From contig VGJG01000069.1 of assembly GCA_016867615.1 (NCBI GenBank), positions 1-7,452 on the forward strand: a stretch of DNA of 7,452 nt, given 5' to 3'. The position numbers were made by a program, and so were the translations under genes. How positions within the stretch are numbered: position 1 is the stretch's first letter; each line of letters starts with the position of its first letter. The DNA comes from Candidatus Aminicenantota bacterium (GTDB lineage Bacteria > Acidobacteriota > Aminicenantia > Aminicenantales > JAFGAV01). Shown piece by piece: positions 1 to 4,818 of the stretch. Below the pieces are notes generated by a model. It was not told where the DNA came from and did no database searches. It saw nothing but the letters and a program-made list of their open reading frames with translations.

Positions 1-628
1 CGGCGGGAAACGACAGGGATCCGGTCCGACCCGACAGGAGGACGATGCAGGCCAGGGAGCCGCCCCAGAGGATGACGAGTTGGACGATATCCGTGTAGAC
101 GTCGGCCTTGATCCCGCCTACCGAGGTGTACAGCAGGGACACGACGCCCACCAGGAGGATCGTCCAGCTCAGGCTGAGGCCCAGACAGACCGAGGTCACA
201 TAAGAAGCCGCCAGCAGGGCGACACCCGAGCCGAGCGACCGGCTGACGAGGAACACCAGGCCGAGAAGCGACCGCGTCGTCCGGCCGAACCGCTCCTCGA
301 GGTATTCATAGATCGTCAGGCCGCGCTTCTTCCAGTAGGCGGGGAGCAGGACGGCGATGATGACGATCATGGCCAGGGGAACGGCCAGCTCGTACTGGAG
401 CCACACCAGCCCCCCGCCGCTCTTCAGGGCGATGAAAGCCGGAGCGCCTACGAGGGAGACGGAGCTCACCTGATTGGCCACGAGGGACAGGCCGACCTGG
501 CCGCTCCTCAAGCGCCGGCCGGCCAGGTAATAATCCGCTTGGTCCCGCTGCCGGCGGCTGATGAGATACCCGAGGCCCAGCACGCCCAGGATGTAAGCGC
601 CGACGATCGCCCAGTCGAGGGAACCCAT
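1..628 (-). CDS. Sodium:solute symporter (SSS family), N-terminal part, cut by window edge
   Basis: Inner-membrane secondary transporter that would use the sodium gradient to import a solute; the substrate cannot be told from this part. Reading the minus strand from the ATG at 628-626 gives 209 uninterrupted codons to the left edge; SSS proteins usually have about 450-600 residues, so more than half is missing. Visible features: a first membrane helix at about residues 5-23 (DWAIVGAYILGVLGLGYLIS), the family's YYLAGRR stretch at 33-39, helices around 46-68 and 75-97, the cytoplasmic segment with YEYLEERFG at 107-115, and the hallmark YTSVGGIKADVYTDIVQ at 167-183, followed by another helix. 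The start fits the family, with helix 1 beginning a few residues after Met1. There is no Shine-Dalgarno sequence, and a perfect TATAAT lies only 11 bases upstream, so the mRNA may be almost leaderless. It diverges from the gene at 741. Family assignment is firm; substrate unknown. Confidence 0.9.
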   Translation of the reverse strand, partial: MGSLDWAIVGAYILGVLGLGYLISRRQRDQADYYLAGRRLRSGQVGLSLVANQVSSVSLVGAPAFIALKSGGGLVWLQYELAVPLAMIVIIAVLLPAYWKKRGLTIYEYLEERFGRTTRSLLGLVFLVSRSLGSGVALLAASYVTSVCLGLSLSWTILLVGVVSLLYTSVGGIKADVYTDIVQLVILWGGSLACIVLLSGRTGSLSFPA

Positions 629-676
629 GATCAATGGTTATTATATGACAGCCGGTCTCCCGTTTTTTGATTGATC
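629..676. repeat. 7-bp inverted repeat in divergent promoter region
   Basis: GATCAAT at 629-635 and ATTGATC at 670-676 are exact reverse complements, separated by 34 bases. The left arm abuts the symporter start codon and covers its predicted transcription start; the right arm lies in the spacer of the opposing promoter. The arrangement could be a pair of half-operators controlling both divergent genes. A 7-bp match can arise by chance, so the regulatory role is only a possibility. Confidence 0.3.
640..645 (-). promoter_or_regulatory. -10 element (TATAAT) for the symporter gene, near-leaderless
   Basis: The minus strand reads TATAAT at 645-640, a perfect sigma70-type -10 box. With a 17-bp spacer the -35 position is 663-668, which reads AAAAAA rather than TTGACA, so there is no consensus -35. 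Transcription would begin near 632-635, leaving only about 4-7 bases before the ATG at 628. Together with the missing ribosome binding site, this suggests leaderless or near-leaderless translation, or dependence on an activator. The match is seen in sequence; promoter function is inferred. Confidence 0.5.
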
Positions 677-691
677 GTCTTCATATACAAT
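663..691 (+). promoter_or_regulatory. Possible promoter for the 741 gene (-10 TACAAT)
   Basis: TACAAT at 686-691 matches the -10 consensus at five of six bases and lies about 50 bases upstream of the ATG at 741. A 17-bp spacer puts the -35 position at 663-668, which is TTTTTT, a poor match. This is the same A/T tract that would be the -35 position of the divergent symporter promoter. An overlapping TATACA at 684-689 is an alternative -10. Weak evidence, supported mainly by the AT-rich island between divergent genes. Confidence 0.35.
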
Positions 692-730
692 GGACCACCG
701 GGGCACGACCCCAAAAGCCAGAAAGACAAA

Positions 731-736
731 AGGAGG
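731..736 (+). promoter_or_regulatory. Ribosome binding site AGGAGG fixing the start at 741
   Basis: A perfect AGGAGG lies four bases before the ATG at 741. The same frame also has an ATG at 690, but that start has no Shine-Dalgarno sequence, overlaps the predicted -10, and would put 17 polar residues ahead of a good signal peptide. The site therefore selects 741. Confidence 0.75.
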
Positions 737-740
737 AAGC

Positions 741-1610
741 ATGGCAACCTACAAGAGAACGGCGTCCCCGGCGATGTGGATGATCCTGCTCGCGTCCCTC
801 TTCGCCCCGTTCGTCGGCGCTTCTCAGAGAGCCGACATCCTCAGCCTGGCCGCCGAGCTCGAGCGGCAGGCCGTCGTCCTGGCCGAGCGCAGCTACGATC
901 ACTTCCGGGGCTGGAACGGCTCGATCTCCGATCAGGAGCAGGCCGCGCTCTTCAAGTCCGAGGCTTTCTCCGCCTCCTGCCGCCTGTTCCTCAAGCTGGC
1001 CGAGGAGAGGACGGGTTACTACCAATCGAGCTACGCCCGGACCAACTTGCACAACGCCTTCACCTTTCTTCTGAAGGCTTTCGAGGAGCTGGAATCCGAG
1101 ATGCGCCGGGCGGGGCTGAGACCCTACGAGCTCCAAGACGGCCGCCGCATCCTGCGGCGCATGGAGGAGGCCTTCGCCCGCTGGCCGGACCCCGACAACC
1201 TGGCCTATCTCGACCAACGCTATGTCAAGGACAGGAGGGCCGCGGTCTTCCTCATCAGGAAGGTCCGGACGGGCGTCTTCATCAAGCACCCCTTCAAGAA
1301 CCTGGAGAGCCTGTACCGCTACAATTACGACCAGCGGCGGGGCAAGAACCCCTGGGATTACCTGGTCGAGGTCAAGACCGACACCCTGGACAAGATGGAG
1401 CGGGGCGAGACGATCGACCTGAACTTCGAGGGCCGGCTGGTGATCGAGCAGAGCAGCCGTCCGAACCGGGCCGTGTATCTCATCGAGAACGGCGCGCGCC
1501 GGGGGCTGACCTCCGAGAGCGTCCTGCGGCGGTACGGGGGCTGGGGCCGGGTCTTCGAGGTCCCGGCCGAGGTCATCGACGGCTACCCCGAGGGCGAGCC
1601 GATCACCTAG
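741..1610 (+). CDS. Secreted protein of unknown function with a C-terminal VYLIENG module
   Basis: A 289-residue protein I do not recognise as a named family. Residues 1-28 form a signal peptide: basic start (MATYKR), hydrophobic core around 11-25 and a likely cleavage near VGAS (25-28). The mature part begins with a helical, charged region (about 30-175) containing paired hydrophobic and Glu/Arg-rich stretches, with a lone Cys80. A basic-aromatic segment follows (NLESLYRYNYDQRRGKNPWDYL, 187-208), then a strand-rich C-terminus. Residues 244-288 contain AVYLIENGARRGL, YGGWGRVFEV and YPEGEPI. From memory this resembles a short module (VYLIENGxxR...G-W..V..V...YPxGxxI) found at the ends of various bacterial extracellular proteins, function unclear. 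It stands alone, divergent from the symporter and convergent with the ABC genes. Export to the periplasm or beyond is well supported; its role is unknown. Confidence 0.8.
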   Translation: MATYKRTASPAMWMILLASLFAPFVGASQRADILSLAAELERQAVVLAERSYDHFRGWNGSISDQEQAALFKSEAFSASCRLFLKLAEERTGYYQSSYARTNLHNAFTFLLKAFEELESEMRRAGLRPYELQDGRRILRRMEEAFARWPDPDNLAYLDQRYVKDRRAAVFLIRKVRTGVFIKHPFKNLESLYRYNYDQRRGKNPWDYLVEVKTDTLDKMERGETIDLNFEGRLVIEQSSRPNRAVYLIENGARRGLTSESVLRRYGGWGRVFEVPAEVIDGYPEGEPIT

Positions 1611-1792
1611 AAAATCAGGGCCTGACCCCCTTCCGGTCCCTTCCTCAAGCCGAGCCCGTGATCCGAAAGGCTCTCGGGGCGTTTATCTGCCGCGTCCGAA
1701 AAGGCTGAGCGCACGCCTCTCTTTCCCCTGCTCCCCGCAAACACGGTGAAGAAAACCGCTCCCGGCGCGCAGCCGAAGGCTCGGTCGGCAGG

Positions 1793-3076
1793 CTACAGAA
1801 CCACTTTTTTCCGGCCCCAGCGGAGCTTCATGGTCAGCACCCGGTCCGTGGAGAAGATCCGCGCCGCCAGCCAGACGAGCAGGGCGAAGACGCCGACCAT
1901 GTACAGGATGCCCAGGGCGACGGCCTGGTAGTTCTCCAGGAGGATGTTCTGCGTGGCCAGGAAGGGATGGGAGAAGGGTATGGCCAGGATGAACAACTTG
2001 ACCGGGAGGGAAAGCGCCCCGAAATCCGAGAAAAACGAGATGAAGTAAGGGATAAGGACCAGGAAGACGACGGGCATGATCAGGCTCTGGGCGCTGCGGA
2101 AATCCTCCGCCATGACTCCCAGGATGATGGCCAGGGCCAGGGCGCAGAGGATGGCGAAAAACAGGGAGACGCCGAGGATGATGTAGCCCTGGGCGTCGAG
2201 CACCAGCCCCAGCTTCTCGATGACCTGGGAGACCTCGGCTCCGGCCTGCATGTCGCCCGTGAAGCCCCGCATATAAAACCGGAAGCCCGCCATGTAGATG
2301 GCCGCCGACAGCAGGCCCACCAGCCCGGAGGCCAGCATCTTGGCCGTGACGATCGACGAGCGGCGGATGGGGACGGTGAGCAGCGTCTCCAGGGTCTTGT
2401 TCTGCTTCTCCATGGCTATGGCCGAGATGACCATCTGGGAGGAGTAGATGATGATCATCATCAGGATGATGGGCACGAAGATCGACTGGCCGAAAACGAA
2501 ACCGGCGATGTCGCCCGCCGACCCCTGCGCCTGCCGGTCCTTGATGATCACGAAGTCCCTGCTCTTGATGGGGTTCTTGAGGTTTTCGGGGGGGATCTCG
2601 GCGATCCGCTGCTTCAGGTACGCGTCGGACATGTACTTGTTCAGGGCGGCGACCACGGAACGAAAAACGGCCGCGTTCCTCGTGGCGCTCATGGAGAAGC
2701 TGCGCATGAAGGTGTAGGTCTCGACCTCCCGCGTCTCGAAGCGGGAGACGGCCTGGCCGAAACCCGGGGGGATGACCAGCAGGAAATTCACCGCGCTGCG
2801 GCGCACGGCCTCGACCGCCGCCTCCTTGTCCGACCCGGAGGCCGGCTCGATGAGGTAGTTGACCGACCGGAGGCTGTCGAGCAAGCCCCGGGAAACGTCG
2901 GACCGGTCCAGGTCCAGGGCGGCGATCTTCTGCGGGGCGGACGCCCGGGCGGCTTCGGTCCGGGCCAGTTGGCCGATGAAGTAGAAAAGGACAAAAGTGA
3001 ACACCAGGGAGCCGACGAGTTGGAGGGTGACCAGCTCCCGGATCTCCTTAGACAGAAGGTTGAAGAATTTTTTCAT
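1793..3076 (-). CDS. ABC-2 type exporter permease (NatB/ABC2_membrane_3-like)
   Basis: A 427-residue membrane subunit of an ATP-driven exporter, of normal length for the family; the transported compound is unknown. After a short basic start, helix 1 lies at about 17-37. A large extracytoplasmic domain (about 38-190) follows, then helices near 195-220, 245-267, 297-320, 329-349, 357-377 and 385-407, ending in a basic tail (RWGRKKVVL). Between the second and third helices is MEKQNKTLETLLTVPIRRSS (222-241), the coupling-helix motif typical of ABC-2 permeases; IPFSHPF (366-372) is also typical of the NatB-like group. The ATG overlaps the upstream ATPase stop as ATGA, and AGGAG sits nine bases upstream inside the ATPase gene, so the two are translationally coupled. 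The stop is TAG at 1795-1793. NatB-like sodium export, drug/peptide efflux and lipid export all remain possible. Confidence 0.9.
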   Translation of the reverse strand: MKKFFNLLSKEIRELVTLQLVGSLVFTFVLFYFIGQLARTEAARASAPQKIAALDLDRSDVSRGLLDSLRSVNYLIEPASGSDKEAAVEAVRRSAVNFLLVIPPGFGQAVSRFETREVETYTFMRSFSMSATRNAAVFRSVVAALNKYMSDAYLKQRIAEIPPENLKNPIKSRDFVIIKDRQAQGSAGDIAGFVFGQSIFVPIILMMIIIYSSQMVISAIAMEKQNKTLETLLTVPIRRSSIVTAKMLASGLVGLLSAAIYMAGFRFYMRGFTGDMQAGAEVSQVIEKLGLVLDAQGYIILGVSLFFAILCALALAIILGVMAEDFRSAQSLIMPVVFLVLIPYFISFFSDFGALSLPVKLFILAIPFSHPFLATQNILLENYQAVALGILYMVGVFALLVWLAARIFSTDRVLTMKLRWGRKKVVL

Positions 3077-3795
3077 TTCAGGGCGCTCCTGAAAACAACT
3101 TCCAGGTTGGGTGCCTGGTACCTGTCCTTGAGCTCAGCGGACGTCCCCTGGTCCAGGATCCGTCCGCGGTCGATCAAAGCCACGCGGTCGGAGAGGAATT
3201 CGACCTCGAGCATGTTGTGCGAGGAGAGGAGGACGGACAGGCCCTCCCGGGCGAACTTCTTGATGATCTCCCGCACCTCGAGGGAGTTGATGACGTCCAG
3301 CCCCGAGGTCGGCTCGTCGAGGATGGTCAGGGCCGGCATGGTCATCAAGGCCCGGGCGAGGAGCAGCTTGCGGACCATGCCCTTGCTGAAGGTCCCGACT
3401 TTTTCCTTGAGGCGGGCCCCCAAGCCGGCGATGTCCCGGGCCCGGTTGAGAAATTCTTCCTCCTCGGCGGACGAGCGGGCATAGAACCGGGCCATGAATT
3501 CCAGGTAATCCTCACCCTTGAGGTTGCGGTACGCACCCGCCTCCTCGGGAAGGTAGCTGATGTTCTCCCGGAACTTTTCCGGCTCATTCTTCAGGTCGCG
3601 GCCGAGGAATGTCACGCGGCCGTCCGAGGGAGAGAGGAGCGTGGCGATGATCCGCAGGGCCGTCGTCTTGCCGGCTCCGTTCGGCCCGATGAGGCCGAAG
3701 ACCTCGCCCTTCTCCACCTGGAAACTGACGCCCTTCAGGGCTTCCAGGCTCCCGTAGGACTTGCGCAGTCCTTCCACTTTCAGAACAGGGTCCAT
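3073..3795 (-). CDS. ABC exporter ATP-binding subunit (NatA/CcmA-like)
   Basis: A 240-residue cytoplasmic ATPase that powers the permease encoded next. Motifs in order: aromatic A-loop region KSYGS (12-16); Walker A GPNGAGKTT (37-45); Q-loop position YLPEE (81-85), with glutamate instead of glutamine; signature FSKGM (136-140) in place of LSGGQ; Walker B LTILDEP with D160 and catalytic E161; D-loop SGLD (164-167); H-loop His193 in SSHNM. The Glu Q-loop and SKGM signature are usual for the NatA-like ABC-2 exporter branch and do not suggest inactivity. The start at 3795 is chosen because AAGGAG lies seven bases upstream (3808-3803); the frame stays open further upstream, but that sequence lacks ABC-family character. 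Upstream promoter signals are weak: TTGCGG (3853-3848) and TAGAAA (3829-3824), 18 bp apart. It overlaps the permease gene by four bases. Confidence 0.93.
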   Translation of the reverse strand: MDPVLKVEGLRKSYGSLEALKGVSFQVEKGEVFGLIGPNGAGKTTALRIIATLLSPSDGRVTFLGRDLKNEPEKFRENISYLPEEAGAYRNLKGEDYLEFMARFYARSSAEEEEFLNRARDIAGLGARLKEKVGTFSKGMVRKLLLARALMTMPALTILDEPTSGLDVINSLEVREIIKKFAREGLSVLLSSHNMLEVEFLSDRVALIDRGRILDQGTSAELKDRYQAPNLEVVFRSALK

Positions 3796-3802
3796 GGAGT
3801 TA

Positions 3803-3808
3803 CTCCTT
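3803..3808 (-). promoter_or_regulatory. Ribosome binding site AAGGAG fixing the ATPase start
   Basis: AAGGAG on the minus strand lies seven bases before the ATG at 3795-3793. It marks that codon as the true start, although the reading frame continues open for another 119 codons upstream across the intergenic region and into the opposite frame of the neighbouring gene. Confidence 0.8.
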
Positions 3809-3994
3809 ATTACCGCTTTTATGTTTCTATCATGATTCCGCTGTTCTCCGCAAATCGCGCGGGTTTCCCCCTCTCTCCCTCCCCGGCCGAACCGCCGGCG
3901 GGCGCTCGAAACCCCGCATGATGATACGTGGAATTTCCCTCTTGGTTTGCGGGTTGAAGGAACCCTTTCCCTGCTCGGGGTTCGGAATTTCCTT

Positions 3995-4474
3995 TTAACG
4001 AGCGAAAAATTCTTCGGAAAAGAAAACAAGGACGGCGGCCACCCGCCGCCTCTCCTCCTCGTTTCCGCAGCAGGGGGAAGCCTCTCCCCAGGCGACACCG
4101 CCGCGTCGGATCCGGCCGTCGGCCTCGATCCGGGCGATGACCGTCCCCTCACGCCTCAGGCTCCCGTCGCTTTCCAGGGCGCCGACGAGGATGCCCTCGC
4201 GCCGGATCCCCCCGCCGGACTCCAGGGAGCCGACGATCACGCCGCCGATGCGCACCGCGCCGTCCGCCTCGATTTCACCCCGGACGATTCCGCCGATTCT
4301 GACGGAGCCGTCGCGCTCCACTCCGGCCCAGAGCGATCCCCCCCTTCGGACCGAGATCTCCCGGGGCGGATCGGCCGGCCCCCGGGAAAAAAGGATGATC
4401 AGGCCAACGGCCGCCAGTCCCAGGGCCGCCGGCTTCGCCATCCAGCCCCTTTCGAAGCGAAGATCGAGTCTCAT
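3995..4474 (-). CDS. Membrane-anchored protein with five 16-residue repeats (probable beta-solenoid)
   Basis: A 159-residue protein of unknown function. Residues 1-12 are basic; one membrane helix follows at about 14-30 (KPAALGLAAVGLIILFS). Then come five consecutive units of exactly 16 residues at 52-131, following [VIL]ExDGx[VIL]RxxGx[VIL]xxx, preceded by one degenerate unit (36-51, PPREISVRRGGSLWAG). Alternating hydrophobic positions with Gly at the turns suggest a short right-handed beta-helix with one repeat per coil. A Cys-Cys pair (135-136), a charged linker (EEERRR) and a hydrophobic/aromatic end (VAAVLVFFSEEFFAR) follow and may cap the solenoid. The repeats resemble the VGxIxxDGxV type and loosely bactofilins, but I cannot name a family. 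The start at 4474 (AAGGA seven bases upstream) is preferred over the in-frame ATG at 4492, which has no ribosome site and lies at a TATAAT. It sits 199 bases upstream of the ABC ATPase on the same strand. Confidence 0.75.
   Translation of the reverse strand: MRLDLRFERGWMAKPAALGLAAVGLIILFSRGPADPPREISVRRGGSLWAGVERDGSVRIGGIVRGEIEADGAVRIGGVIVGSLESGGGIRREGILVGALESDGSLRREGTVIARIEADGRIRRGGVAWGEASPCCGNEEERRRVAAVLVFFSEEFFAR
4082..4321 (-). repeat. Five tandem 48-bp coding repeats
   Basis: The 240 bases encode five 16-residue units: VERDGSVRIGGIVRGE, IEADGAVRIGGVIVGS, LESGGGIRREGILVGA, LESDGSLRREGTVIAR and IEADGRIRRGGVAWGE. The period never slips. Protein-level conservation (Glu, Asp-Gly, Arg, Gly at fixed positions) exceeds DNA identity, so the array looks like an old structural repeat under selection, not a recent tandem duplication. 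Confidence 0.85.
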
Positions 4475-4481
4475 GAGATCG

Positions 4482-4501
4482 TCCTTCTCCATTCTATTAT
4501 A
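4482..4501 (-). promoter_or_regulatory. -10 box TATAAT plus ribosome binding site for the solenoid gene
   Basis: The minus strand reads TATAAT at 4501-4496, a perfect -10 element, and AAGGA at 4486-4482, seven bases before the ATG at 4474. Transcription from this -10 would start near 4489, inside the upstream candidate ATG (4492-4490), so that codon could not initiate. No TTGACA-like -35 is present at 16-18 bp. The combination supports 4474 as the start and gives a leader of about 15 bases. Confidence 0.5.
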
Positions 4502-4702
4502 GAAATTGACTCTCTTCCATTCTCAGTGGGTTGGTTTCGCAAAGAGCTCAGCAGGCCTGAGTGTCCGGGACGATCATCACGGGCTTAAGGCGCCGAAAAA
4601 AACGCCGTTGGGCCAAGCGGAACATTGGACATGAGAAAATGGGGGGCCGCCCATGTCGAACAGGACGAAACTTGCTGATTTTATTCGGGTTACTCATTCG
4701 GC
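4502..4702. other. Intergenic stretch between divergent genes, no gene seen
   Basis: This is the middle of the 344-base gap between the solenoid gene and the serine palmitoyltransferase-like gene. The plus frame of the downstream gene stays open through it (from an ATG at 4561), but the translation is basic and low in family character and lacks a ribosome site. A small inverted repeat, GACATG (4628-4633) and CATGTC (4652-4657), encloses an alternative hairpin ATGGG/CCCAT. It lies upstream of the predicted transcription start, so it could act only as a DNA site. No RNA gene is recognised. Confidence 0.5.
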
Positions 4703-4731
4703 TTGCTCAAAAAGCCGGAATTTTGTATGAT
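4703..4731 (+). promoter_or_regulatory. Sigma70-type promoter for the serine palmitoyltransferase-like gene
   Basis: TTGCTC at 4703-4708 (four of six bases match TTGACA) and TATGAT at 4726-4731 (five of six match TATAAT) are separated by exactly 17 bases, in an AT-rich patch within otherwise GC-rich DNA. Transcription would start near 4738, giving a leader of about 80 bases before the ATG at 4819. This is the best promoter match in the window. Confidence 0.6.
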
Positions 4732-4807
4732 TATCCGTCATCAATTCCCGATAACCGTTCGGCTTCACTCGAAACGATCGAGACAAGCCTGGAAAACGCG
4801 CCACCGG

Positions 4808-4813
4808 AAGGAG
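4808..4813 (+). promoter_or_regulatory. Ribosome binding site AAGGAG fixing the start at 4819
   Basis: AAGGAG lies five bases before the ATG at 4819. The frame is open back to 4561, but the ATG there has no such site and lies upstream of the predicted promoter, so the 86-residue extension is not expected to be made. Confidence 0.8.
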
Positions 4814-4818
4814 AAGCG

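Noticed and set aside
690..740. A 17-residue N-terminal extension of the secreted protein
   Set aside because: It would bury the signal peptide and has no Shine-Dalgarno sequence, while AGGAGG precedes the ATG at 741.
1611..1792. Terminators or a small gene in the convergent gap
   Set aside because: The best stems (GAGCC/GGCTC with a 12-base loop; TCAG/CTGA) are short and lack a T-tract on either strand. An imperfect direct repeat (TCCGAAAGGCT at 1662, TCCGAAAAGGCT at 1695) is too short to interpret. No open frame has a ribosome site.
3136..3390. Degenerate ABC ATPase, because the signature is FSKGM and the Q-loop residue is Glu
   Set aside because: These are normal variants in the NatA-like ABC-2 branch. 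Walker A, Walker B Asp-Glu, D-loop and H-loop are all intact.
1967..3484. A 505-codon open frame on the plus strand opposite the ABC permease and ATPase
   Set aside because: Its translation is dominated by Asp, Gly, Gln, Arg and His in low-complexity runs, typical of the antisense of GC-rich genes. The minus strand encodes two complete recognisable ABC proteins.
4628..4657. Inverted repeat GACATG/CATGTC as an RNA hairpin or riboswitch
   Set aside because: It lies upstream of the predicted transcription start of the Spt-like gene and about 150 bases upstream of the divergent gene's start, so neither mRNA would include it. The stem is short and interrupted.
4561..4818. An 86-residue N-terminal extension of the Spt-like enzyme
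   Set aside because: No ribosome site at the ATG, the best promoter in the window lies inside it, the composition is unlike the enzyme, and bacterial Spt proteins start near the 4819 ATG.
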